Made by a program: the position numbers and the translations under genes
In this document: piece after piece, positions 10,694-22,400 of the stretch
Position numbering within the stretch: position 1 is the stretch's first letter
Layout: every line of letters starts with the position of its first letter
Assembly: GCA_001910725.1 (NCBI GenBank)
Contig: MJGA01000001.1
Span: forward strand, 1,240,001-1,304,000
From: Phanerodontia chrysosporium
Taxonomy: Eukaryota > Basidiomycota > Agaricomycetes > Polyporales > Phanerochaetaceae
DNA: 64,000 nt
Direction: 5' to 3'
Notes under the pieces: generated by a model
Database searches by the model: none
What the model was told of the DNA's origin: nothing
Seen by the model: the letters and a program-made list of their open reading frames with translations, nothing else

Positions 10694-13406
10694 ATGCCCG
10701 CTCCCATCGCCCAACCGCGCACGCTGTACGACAAGGTCTGGGACGACCATGTCATGTACGTTCATTCGCGCGTCCAGCCATAGTCTCAGCTCCTGACCAG
10801 GTCTACAGAGACACCCAGGAGGATGGCCTTACTTTGATCTACATCGACCGGTGTGTCATGCTGCTTTCCCTGGTGTGGCGACATCGACTGACGTGTCCCA
10901 TGTCCTAGCCATCTCGTACACGAGGTCACAAGTCCGCAAGCATTCGAGGGCCTGTGCGTCGAAATCTCCATTAGTCTGCGTTTCGCGCCGCTGACTATCC
11001 TCGCATAAGGCGCACCGCAGGTCGTGCTGTACGGAGGCCTGATTGTACCCTTGCCACCGTGGACCACAACGTGCCGTGCGTATGGATTGTCGCTGCGATT
11101 ATTCACACGCTTACATATTTGCCTTATCCTCCGCAGAACGGTATCGCGCAAGAACTTCACCAGTGTGCAATCGTTCATCGCGGAGCCCGACTCACGAGCG
11201 CAATGCCAAGCTTTGGAGGAGAATGTCAAGGAGTTCGGATTGACCTACTTTGGCATGACTGATCGGCGGCAAGGTGAGAGGACATTCCACGACATCCCTT
11301 CACATACTGACCTAGGCGTATATAGGCATTGTGCATATCATCGGTCCTGAAGAGGGCTTCACTGTACGTGCATCTCTGGGACATATTCGCTCGAGTTACT
11401 GACCTGGCTTCAGCTCCCCGGCATTACATGCGTTTGTGGAGACTCGCACACTTCGAGTGAGTACTGTAAAGCTGTCTGCGTCGATCGCGTTTTAACTTTT
11501 GATAGCACACGGCGCCTTTGGCTCTCTGGCGTTCGGTATAGGCACTTCCGAAGTCGAGCACGTTCTCGCCACCCAGACCTTGCTGCAGCGGAAAGCGAAA
11601 AACATGCGCATAACGGTCGAAGGCACTCTCAACGAAGGTGTCACCTCGAAGGATGTTATCCTCCACATCATCGGTGTCATCGGGACGGCTGGCGGTACTG
11701 GCTCGGTCATCGAGTACGCTGGATCTGTCATTCGTGGTTTCAGCATGGAAGCACGTATGAGCATCTGCAACATGAGTATCGAGGCCGGTGCTCGCGCCGG
11801 TATGATCGCTCCGGACGAGATCACCTTCGAGTACCTGCGCAACCGCCCTCTCGCACCCAAGGGGGAAGAATGGGACCGTGCCGAGGCGTACTGGCGGACC
11901 CTCAAGACCGACGAAGGTGCCAAGTTTGACACAGAAGTTCACATCCGTGGAGAGGACATCATCCCTACCGTCACTTGGGGTACCTCACCTCAGGACGTCG
12001 TCCCCATCACTGGCTCGGTTCCTGACCCCGCGAATATTGCGGATCCCGTCAGGCGGGCCTCAGTGGAGCGATCTCTGAAGTACATGGGCCTTACGCCGAA
12101 CACGCCTATGCAGGATGTCAAGATCGACAAGGTCTTCATTGGTTCCTGCACCAACTCCCGTATCGAGGACCTCCGCTCGGCCGCTAAGATCGTTCTCGCC
12201 GCGGGCATTGACGCGAAGGTCGCCGACGGCGTGTATGCGATGATTGTCCCGGGATCTGGTCTCATCAAGCAGCAGGCTGAGGCTGAGGGACTCGATGTCA
12301 TCTTCAAGCGCGCTGGTTTCGACTGGCGTGAAGCTGGTTGTTCTATGTGCCTTGGCATGAATCCGGACCAGCTTTCTCCAGGCGAGCGCTGTGCGTCGAC
12401 GTCCAACCGCAACTTCGAGGGTCGTCAGGGTGCGGGTGGTCGTACACACTTGGTCAGCCCTGCCATGGCGGCAGCCGCGGCGATAACGGGCAAGCTCACG
12501 GACGTCAGGAAATATCTCAGCCCTGAAGCCCAGGAGAAGGTTGCTGCTGGCCCCAAGCTCAAGCTCACTAGCCCCTTCGAGTTCCTCACCGACCCCGTCC
12601 TTCCCCCTCCTGCCCCGAGAGGCCAACTCAAGTCGCCCCTTCGGCAGGCCCTCTCCCACCGGCTGAGTCCCCTTCAAGCGTGCAGAAGTTCACCATCGTC
12701 AAGGGTATCGCCGCGCCTCTGCATATCGAAAATGTCGATACCGACATGATTATCCCCAAGCAATTCCTGAAGACCCTCAAACGGACAGGTCTTGCGAACG
12801 CTCTTTTCTATACCCTCCGTAAAGACCCGCGGACCGGCGAGGACACCGATTTCGTCCTCAACAGGGAGCCCTACACGCGGTCGAAGATTCTCGTCTGCGA
12901 CGGAGAGAACTTTGGTTGTGGTAGCTCGCGCGAGCATGCACCATGGAGCTTGTGAGTTTCTTTCGTTGTAAGCAGTGGTAGCTGTGACTAATCGGAGACC
13001 GTGCAGGAACGACTTTGGTATTCGGTGTATCATTGCTCCCAGCTTCGCCGACATCTTCCGCAACAACACGATGCAGAATGGAATGCTGCCCGTTGCTCTG
13101 CCGAAGGCGATCTGCAAGGAGCTCACCGAGGATGCCGAGGCTGGCCTTGAGCTCGAGGTCGACCTTGAGAAGCAGGAAATTCGCCGCGCCAACGGCAAGC
13201 CGCCTGTGCCCTTCACTGTCGATCCGTTCCGCCGTCATTGCCTGATCAACGGCCTGGACGACATCGCGTTGACTCTGCAGAAGGCTTCGAAGATCGAGGA
13301 GTTCGAGACCCGTCGTAGCCAACTCTGGCCGTGGCTCGATGGCTTTGGCTACAAAGGCAAGATTCCCCTGAACCCGGCGAAACAGGCGGCCAAGATGGAG
13401 TGGTGA
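10694..13406 (+). CDS. LEU1: 3-isopropylmalate dehydratase (isopropylmalate isomerase), fused large and small subunits
   Basis: Second step of leucine synthesis: isomerises 2- to 3-isopropylmalate using a 4Fe-4S cluster. The start [20 protein letters not shown] matches fungal Leu1. Eight short introns split the first 800 bp; the rest is nearly continuous. The large-subunit part has CGDSHTSTHGAFG, cluster-ligand regions with [10 protein letters not shown] and [12 protein letters not shown], and [10 protein letters not shown]. The small-subunit part begins near 12680 with [11 protein letters not shown], followed by [13 protein letters not shown] and [11 protein letters not shown], and ends at KMEW. 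Total about 770 residues, normal for the fused fungal enzyme. Oddity: between the two halves, near 12613-12616, the frame steps back by one base with no good intron, either a short C-run error, a real lesion or a weak intron (see findings). Confidence 0.93.
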
Positions 13407-13728
13407 GCTGTGCGCTAGCAGGACTGATGGCGACTTTGTAAAAATACCTGGCTGGATATCGGAAGCCCGTCTGTTGTACTATGATATGTATACGATGTAT
13501 CTGCTACTTGCTTTTCATCTGCTCTCAATGTTCAACGTGGCGCGAACGAGTGTAGTGAGCGAGCACGTGGAATGACCTATTCTGGGTCACGGCAGTCTGT
13601 CAGTGACACTGTCGGGGCCCCTTAGTTGTTACGCTTATGCTACCGCGCCGTCCCTAGCTGTCCTCTCTTCTGCACTGGTCGTTCGACACGCTCCCAGAAT
13701 CGTCGGTAGCGGTTTTGCGCTTGCCATC
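13407..13728. other. Intergenic between LEU1 and the next gene
   Basis: LEU1 3' UTR followed by the promoter of the downstream plus-strand gene. No regulatory element or RNA gene recognised. Confidence 0.4.
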
Positions 13729-16700
13729 ATGGCTAGCGTCGAGAATCCCATCCCGCCGGCAGGCGGCTATCCCGCACAATATTCGGTCGAAGATGCCCAC
13801 GACACCGGTACGACGCTCCTTCTAGATCTCGATTGTCCACCATGTCTGACCACCCTGCAATCGCACAAAGACAATTCGCTTCGTGCACATCTTCGTCCGA
13901 ACCTCATTCGTCGCGAGACCGACCAGATTCTCTCATACTATCAGTCAGAGCACGCTGGACGGCCGTATGCACATTACGAACAGGAGCTACGTCCAACCTT
14001 GAAACGACGCACCTCTCAAGACTCACATTCCGGTTCAGAGTACTCCGCAGACTCCTTCCACGATACCACGTTCTACGCTGCGTATACCCAGTCAGAGCAG
14101 CCGACACCAGTGCCGCACGTCACAGGACATAGCCGCAGCCACCAACGACGGCCTAGTGTGCCTTCGCCGGAAAGCGCAGACAGACGCCGTTTGGCGATTG
14201 TTGAGCTGGACTCTTCTATACCACCATCTGTCTCGCGCAAAGGCAGTCGTCGGGATCAGGAATCTGGTGTGTTTTCATCCGCTCTTCTCTCGCGACGCGG
14301 TCTACACGTGAACGGTCTCGCCCTCGTCGCGCCTCCAGACGCGTCGCCAGCCACGTATACGAACCTCACCCCGCCACCAACTGCTCCTCTTGTGCCCTCG
14401 ACCGCAGCTCCGACCTCGGCTGTGTACGCTCATACACGTTCGGCCTCGGAGACCGTCAAAGGCAGCAGGTCTTATTTGCGCCATCAATCGTCGCGGGACA
14501 TCGGCATTGTGGGGACAAGCACCGTTCTTCCGGTTACAGAAATGTCCGTTCCGCCCACGCCATCCAACGAAGGCTGCCGTTCCTACATGGACGCTCCTAT
14601 CTTCCAGACCCCTAGCAAATCACGGTCCTCTTCTCCTGCGCTCCACACACCAGAGCTATCCCACTCGACCCTAACAACCCACGCAGATTCCTTCTTTGCA
14701 ACACCATTCAGCGGCACGACGAATCCCCAGCTGACGCCATTAATTGGTGAGGGCAAAGACGTACGACAACCTGTGGTCGGGCCGGTCATAGTGAACCTTG
14801 ACTCCGACCACATCATGAGGCAACCTGTGCCCGCAGCCGATACCGATGCCACAGCATTCTCGTCCTACCCGTCTGGCTACTCAACCCAATCTTCGTCGTA
14901 TTTGAAGTACCAGCCTGGGGTGCACTCTACCGCTGGTCCATTACCACCTCCACCTATGTCTGTCCTTGATCCGACGAAGCCATCGACGCCTGCTCCACCG
15001 AGGCCACCGCGCTTGCGGACACCTTTAGTCGCGCAGATGCCGACACCGCCGAATTCTACGAGACCCAATTTAGAGATGTTGAAAGAAGCACTACAGCTCC
15101 CGCCCGCCGTGTCTGCCAAGTTAGGCTCTAAGCCACCTTCACGGCCGGAGATGAGCAGATCGTCTACAGAGACGTCGGTGCACTCGGCGCAAAGCAACTA
15201 TTCTGGCGGGAGCGAAGGAATCAAGTAAGTCCATATACCGGTTTCACTACTCTCTGACCCACCACTTTTCTCCAGGTCTATCGAACCTCTCGTAGAGGCC
15301 AAGCGTACTTACTCTGTCCACAGAAGAGAAGGGGCTTTCTCACCTTCTACACGGTCTTCTCATTCAACGCCCAACCGCTCACCGGAGGTAGACAAGCATG
15401 ACATGCAGCCTGCACGAGATGTTGTCGCTGGAAGTTCCCCGCTTGCAAGCTGTTTGCCGGTGGTAGAGCCTGAATCTGATGTGGACTACGAGTCTGCACG
15501 TCGGCCAGCGATAGACATCCGCCGCGAGAACAGCTGGGTCAGTCTGCGCGAGACGAACGTCGCGTCTTCTCCGAACGGGAAGGCACAGTGCCTTCCAGAG
15601 ACGATGAACAGCTTACCACCCTCTCCGGATGTCCATCTATCGTCTCTTCCGCCTTTGCCACCGCCAAAGACTGGCAAGGGCTTTGGCGCAGATGAGGTTC
15701 GCACTCCTTCAAGCGGAAGTAGTAGCAGCAATCCGTTTAAAGCTACATTAAATAACCTGACCAACCTGAAGCGTTTCTCCGCACTCCCAAGGACACCTTC
15801 GTCTCTGTCTATTCGATCGTTGTCCAAGACAGGATCATCATCTGCAACCAAAACATCTCGTGAACCGTCTCCTGCACCTCACACCACTCGGAAATCTTCA
15901 CCACGCCCCAAGGTTGTGAACCCTAACCCTCCTGCATTGATTGGCCGCGATGTGCTTGTCCTGAAGTTTGCCCACGAGCGCGCGCAGGCTTACGCGCAGA
16001 AGATAGAGGAGCTTTCTATGTGCGACCCTGGCCTTTCGAACTGGGTCGCCGTGACGACAGCCAGAGGTATGGTCTGCAGAACATCATGTTTACGAGAAGC
16101 TGACTACATTTATAGCTAATTCGAACGATCGAGCGCCACGAAAGTTGAGGGACTCAGATGTTTCTGCTGAATTTGGTGCACGAACGCAGCCATGGCATGT
16201 GGCTTCAGGTTCTATTGACTCGGATGTGACATTCCCGAGGCGTCCAGATGCATATCATGCGACAGATCTAACTATGCGTCCAGATGAGGAGATTCTTCCT
16301 ATATCCCCACCTTCCTCGCTCCCATACCCTTCCTTGGTGATGAGTCCCCCTACACGCTCCCCTGTCTCCCTTCCAGTTACAACTTCATCCACGCGAGTAT
16401 ACCAGGTACCCCTCTCAGGTAGCTCAAGTACACCCCATCGGTCCGGTTTTCTTGCCTCCATTGGCCGACGAGCCAGCCTGAAGAAGGCTGGCATCGGCCC
16501 ACCGTCACCACCACGAGTGCTTAAAAAGCTGACACACACAAGCCCACCTCCACCACCCGCTCGACCAATCCAGTTGAACAGTGCACCGACTGTACGGGGC
16601 GGTCCACGTGCTCCACCCAACCGCCTTTCGAGATCTAAGACTGTCTCTGTTTCGCCTCCAGAGACCCGCCCGCCTGCGGCACCCCCTGTCGCTCTGACCA

Positions 16701-16954
16701 GGAGCGAGACGAGGAGCTCGCATCACCGAAGCGGGAGTGTGGCTCGTCGACCGTCGCTGCTTCACCACTCTGCGATACCCCCACCTCCCGCATCCGGACC
16801 TGAATTCGAACGACAGCTCGAGGACCTTGCTGCGCTTCTGCCTCATGCTGACAGGAACGTCCTTGCTGGCTACCTCCGGCGGGCCGGCGAGAACATCCTT
16901 GCGATCGGCCAGTATTTAGAGGACGAAAAGAACGGCACGCTGCGGTATGACTAG
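13729..16954 (+). CDS. Large disordered Ser/Pro-rich protein with C-terminal CUE/UBA-like segment
   Basis: Not assigned to a named family. About 1,040 residues from three exons; introns are GTAAGTCC...TCTCCAG near 15227-15276 and GTATGGTC...TTATAG near 16066-16115. Almost all of it is low-complexity and rich in Ser, Pro, Thr and Arg, with many SP/TP and RxxS sites and poly-Pro runs, which suggests a phosphorylated scaffold. Two more ordered stretches stand out: RDVLVLKFAHERAQAYAQKI in exon 2, and the C-terminus EFERQLEDLAALLPHADRN continuing VLAGYLRRAGENILAIGQYL, which reads like a three-helix ubiquitin-binding CUE or UBA module. The start at 13729 was preferred over 13603 because the upstream stretch is unlike the body. 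Function unknown. Confidence 0.75.
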
Positions 16955-17333
16955 TAGGATGATTGCTTGCATTTGGGTTGTATCTTACTGAGATCTCCTT
17001 CGCTGATCCCATTGCTATTTACCTCTCTTGTGTACTCCCCACATCTCTGTTTTATTATTTTGCACGTTCTCACGGACTCCTCACACTGCATGTCTTGTTC
17101 AGTCCTCGCCTTCTCGCACACTACAACTTGTTACTGCAACATCGTCGCTTCGCACCCTAAGCTCTGGTATCTGCACATGCTTTCACACTCCTAACGTTGT
17201 CAGTCACCTCTTCTACTGCTAGACCGAGTATAGAGTCACCTGCAGGACGGAACCCCCCTGAGGGGCGAGCTACGCTCGGTTGCGCAAAGACTGGTGCAAA
17301 CGGTCAATATTCACATCAGCACAAGATAAACGG
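16955..17333. other. Convergent 3' intergenic region
   Basis: Between two convergent stop codons. Pyrimidine- and T-rich on the plus strand, as expected for 3' UTRs. No gene seen. Confidence 0.45.
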
Positions 17334-19045
17334 TTAACCTCTCTGATGTACTCGAGTTCTTTGTCCCCGAGACCCGCTCCAGTGACTCGCGCCACCAGGC
17401 GCCGCTGTGTTCGTCGCAGGCCTACGGATACTACCCAACAGGTTCTCCACTTCGTTCGCACTATCCGACTGGTCGGAGAGTGTCGTGTTCGATCGAGATC
17501 TGAGCGAAACGTCCCCAGCCGATTGTGTGTTGAAAGGTTGCCGCTGGAACGTGTGGCGAGAGGAGCCAGTGGCGTTCACGGCTTGAGGGTTACTTGCGGC
17601 TCGCCACGGCGCTGAAGCAGATCCATGCTGCGCGATACGGCTGACGATAGGCGTTCTCTGGATCTAGCAGGAATGAGCGGCCTGGCAACTAGCTTGGCGA
17701 TTTCCACATCCTTACTCCGTTCGCTTCCATTCCACCGACAACGGCGTTGACATCTACTATCGGAATACTTCCAGCTGCTCCGACCCCGTGATTGATAGCG
17801 CTGGAATCGTCCACTGCAGATACATTGCGACCGGCTGCATTGGTATTCGCACTCTGGGTAAGGCTGCTAGGCTGTAGTAGGGCTTTGCGTTTGATCTTAT
17901 CGTGTTGTGACTACAAAGGCGTGAGGGAGCATATAGCATTTTGAACGACGTACAGGTACCTTTAACTTCTGGTACTCCTTTTCCCGATCCTTCAAAGAGT
18001 CCTGCAACGCCAAGGCTTTCCTACGTTCCAGTTCCAGGTCCCGCTGAAGCTCTGAATGACATACATCCTAACTGCTGGCTCTGCGTGCGGGATAAATTAC
18101 TGCGTACCTGCAATCTTATTATTCAGAAGACTAATTTCGCCATTTGCTGGGATAGGGCTAAGGATCAATACTTCTCGTGCGATCACAAGTATCTCCTTAC
18201 CTTCGCGAACGACGTTGCTCAGTTCCTTCTGAAGCTGGGCGTTCTTTTCGTTCAAATTACGAACGACCGCTTGCTGAAAGGAACTGATATCGGTGAGGAG
18301 GGAAGAGATGAGGAGAGCACGATATACGAACTGCTCTTGGTGGACTTGATATTGCCAGAAGGACAGCGCTCTATTGCAATAAAGCTGGTGCATGCAGTCA
18401 CTCACACGATGGATTTACCTTCCGCAAATCTCTATGATGACTGTTGGGTTCAATCCAGACAAAACAGACTAATTCCGGTGAGTACTGCGAGGTTACAGGC
18501 ACGCATATACTCACTGTCTTGTAGTCGTTAGATGGGTGTAGTGAGCAAACCTTGACAAGGTTGGTTTAGACAAACTGCTTCAGGAGATCATCCTTATGAT
18601 ATGACGTACCACCACATCATCTCTGTTCGGGGCAAAGTGTGAGCAGTCGCATTTCAATGTCTTCCGAAAGGACCCACGGTTCGGTCAACGAAGTGTCGCA
18701 AGCTAGGCAAGCAATCGTCAGGACTATCACGCGCGTTGGCATCCAATACACAGTACCTGGACATAGTCTCGACGCGTTGAACAGTTCATTGGCACAGTCA
18801 ACTGAGCTCGCGTCCCGTTGTATTCAAGGTACATAGGTTGATGTATGCGCACCGCAAAAAATGTGTGAGCCTGTCCACCACAAAGTCAGAGATACGGATG
18901 ATCCATTAACGTCACGCTCATACAGGTGGTCTATCGTCTCGAGTCATCAGTGCGATTCAGGTGAACGGGGAGCACGACTTACTACAACAGCCTTCTCAGT
19001 GAGCGCGCGGCGACAACTCAGTCTGTTACACTTGAGGTTGTCCAT
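17334..19045 (-). CDS. HEI10: Hei10/CCNB1IP1-like RING E3 ligase (meiotic crossover factor)
   Basis: RING ubiquitin/SUMO-ligase family that marks crossover sites along meiotic chromosomes (Sordaria and plant HEI10, human CCNB1IP1). The start at 19045 gives MDNLKCNRLSCRRALTEKAV; splicing then yields the RING continuation TTCSHIFC, VDCANELFNASRLCPACDTS and LTEPDDVVVCSLHPSNDYKT. Next come GLNPTVIIEICGRALSFWQY and a coiled coil with FQQAVVRNLNEKNAQLQKEL, then ELQRDLELERRKALALQDSL, and a Ser/Asn-rich tail ending near SDQSDSANEVENLLG. At least eleven short introns. Two exons are tiny: 7 nt at 18924-18930 and 13 nt at 18610-18622. Splice phases are consistent through the RING half; boundaries in the tail are less certain. 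Confidence 0.88.
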
Positions 19046-19410
19046 GGTACGAGGGGTATGTGGGATTGCAAAGCCGAGGTACTGGTTACAGCAGGAGAAT
19101 GAGCGCAGGATGAAAGAGGGCAGGAGGTGCGTCACGCCTGTCAAAGTGTAACAAGCAAAGGCAAAGTCACGCTCCTTGGACGAAAGCTCGAATGAGATCG
19201 GCGAGAGATAACCTAGAAATGTTGTACGACAGTGGTGAAAGGATACATTTGAATATATTAGAAGGGAACAATCACAACGAAAATGTCCCGAGCCTAGGGT
19301 CCACAAACAAATATGTTCTCAGTAGATGATGGATGCACTGGCAGCGAATGTCGATCAGCAAAGCAAAACAAAGCAACGAAACACACGGTAGAATATAGCG
19401 AGCTAAAAGA
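19046..19410. other. Intergenic upstream of HEI10
   Basis: Holds the HEI10 promoter and the 3' UTR of the GAS2-domain gene, both on the minus strand. No motif recognised. Confidence 0.4.
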
Positions 19411-22400
19411 TTACGGTCTCCATACGGGTGCCTTTGGGGTATGCGCCACGCTGCTCGGCCGCAGCGGGTTGGTAGGTGTATCTGTGCGTAGAAGGGGTGA
19501 ATCGCGGTCAAGGCGCCTGATGAACTGGATAGGTTGCAGAGGCGACCCTGGAGACGAACTCTTCATAGACTTCGGACTTGCTCCGCTTGAAGAGGATAGT
19601 GCAAATGAGGGTGTGAAAGAGCCGCTCGGCTCTGGTGTACGTGGGTGCGACGGTGGCGTGCGAAGTATTTCCTGTATGGATTGCTGTTGCAGAGTGGCGG
19701 AGCTGATCCACTTCTCCTCAGCAGAGGGGACCGGACGTCGAGGTGAATCCGGTACGAGTCGAAATGCGTCAGCGAAATGTTCCTTGATAAACCTAGAAGT
19801 GCGTCAGGCGCGGGAAGTCGTGACACCGACCAGAAGGACGTACTTGGAGAGCTCGGACCACCCACCACCGACACGGACCATGACGGTCTGCGAACGAAGA
19901 ATCCTGCAGAAACATAATTTCGGATCCTCGTCTCCAATCCAATATTTACCGCTTTGATCCTTCCAGGTATCGGCCACAACCTCCACGTTGATACTGACAG
20001 GCAGCTTATTGACTACATCTCCTACAGCAACGTCGAGCTTGTTCTTCGGATTTGGAATATATGGTTTCTTGTCCTTGATGGCGGGCTTTGGGCCGGAAGG
20101 CGACTTGGGTACATGAGGAAATAATTGGCGGGGAGCGCGAGACCATGAAGACTTTGAGGTAGATCCTACTGACGAACGAGACATGTTGAGACTTGATCGT
20201 GAACGGGACATCTCCGAAGGCGCAGGTGAAGCGGTTCGTCCGGGCATATGCTGGTTCGTTCCGGATCTTGTTCGCATCGCAGAAGCTAGGGGATTAGAAG
20301 GGAGCGTGGGGGTACTGCGTTGCTTCTCGGTGACGTTCGACCCGTTCGAAGTAACACTAGTAGACCGTTGGCGTGAAGCGAATGTTGAAGTGTACAACCT
20401 TGAAGTGGGGTTTACCACGGGTATCGAAATGGGACCGGACACGGACCGAGGGGTGGACGCGTTAGAAGCTCTACTAGATGACCTGCTGTGGCTGCTACCG
20501 ATAGAGGCGCCAGACACAGACCTTCTGGCCTTTGGAGGCGGTGGGGCGAGGAATTTTGGCGTAGAGGTAGAAGAAGAGGCCGAGTGTCTCGGAGCGGAAG
20601 GCCGCTTGGGAGGCCCTGGCACAGGGTTTGGCGTAGTCGCGCTTCTGCTAACACGCCCGTTACTGACAACACTTGGGGGACGAGATTTCTCCTCGGCGAT
20701 GCGGTCCAGCGCCATAGCACGTAGCTCGTCCCAAGTCTGAGATATCCGTGCCGTTTCAGCAGCGGCTCGAGAGTCGTCGGAGAGGTCAGCGGACCGAGAG
20801 ATGGTACCGTCGACCAAGGTCTGCGTGAATGACAGACGTGCCGACATCTGATCTTCCGGAGCGAGCCTCGGATTGGAGTCATGAGACGACGCGAGGCTAC
20901 CGGTTGGCAGTGCAGGGAAACTATCGATATGTTCTAGGAGGTCGCTTAGGGCATTGTCACAGTGCTGCACGGAAGTGGCGAGACTTGCTAGCTGATGTGC
21001 CCTGCGCAGCTGATTCGAAGCAATCTGGATCTCAGATCGCAAACATCGCAAGTCTGCATCGACGGCCGCCGATTCAGTAACGAAGTCTGGCAAGATGTTG
21101 GCCTCATCGAGAAGAGCGGTGAAGCTTCTTTCAAGTTTGGCGACTTTGTCTTCCGTGGGGAGCGATGATGTCCCTCGAAGGTTGGGTTGGACGACCTCGC
21201 CGATGTTGATCGCACGGAGTCGTTTCCTCAAACTTGCGATAAGGCTATGCAAATCGGATAACTCTCTCGTCATTATCGATCCTGCATTCGGCAAACCGTC
21301 CATTCCGAAGACATCTGGCATGTAACTGTAAGCGATGCCTCACCGTAGGGTTATGTATAAATGCGCACCTTCATCCAAGGAAATCACCTGTCGCCCCCTG
21401 ACCTCGCGACGTTGAGCATCCGCAGCTTCCAACACGAGCCGTTCCTGTTCACGCGCAGCGTTTTCCAAGCGTTGTCGCTCTTCGTTCGCTGCTTGTGCTC
21501 GCGCTTCAGCCTGTTCAGCAACCCGCCTTTCGGCTCTAGCTCTTGCTTCTGCTTCTGCTTTCAGTCTCAACCCTTCTGCTTCTTTCTTAGCGCGCTCTTC
21601 AGCAATCTTCGTCTGTGTCAGTTGCCGAAGGTCGGATAGCCGTTCGGAAAGGACTTCTACGCTCTCCTTCCATGTCTCCACTTGTTCTTGAGCCTCCAGC
21701 ACTGCTCGTTTGCGCGCCGAGACCAAGGAACATCCGGAACCGTGATCAAGACTCGTCGTGCCCGCGTCCAACTGGGAAAGAAGGTCACGTAAGGAGGCAC
21801 ATGTCGCTGATATGCTTGGTCCATGCGACTTTGACACCTTGTCGACCTCTTGTGACCAGGCTGATAGTTGATCGAGGGCGCAGTCTGTCTCGTGGGCACG
21901 GTCAACTGTTCGCCGCAACGTCTCGGTATCGTTGACGGCGTGGCGTAGGTTTGAGGACAACGACGACACTTGAAGATCGATTATCCTCGCTACTTCGCAT
22001 AGGCGGAAGTGCTCGAGTGCGCGTGGGAGATTTTCAATCTCGCCCGCCAGTAGCATACTATATCTGTTGCAGTCGGAACGAACGATGCGGTCTAAAGCTG
22101 AAAGGTCAACTGGAAGACCTGCATGCGCTGCCTGGCGGACGATGTCAAGATTCAGCCCAGACGATACTGAGAACCGTTTGTGATGCGATGGTGCGAAGTG
22201 ACTGGCTGAAGCTTTGTCGGAAGATGAAACGAAAGGTATGCGGTGTGGTAGGGACTCCTGGAGAGACTCTGCATCCGCGTGAATTTCCGAGAAGTGCGCT
22301 GAGAGTTGTCTATAAGTGATCTCGACCTCGTCTTCACCGAGTTTGCCGGTGAGCACGTCTTCCGCTCTGCTATCGCATTGTGACTTGAACTCTTCGACAC

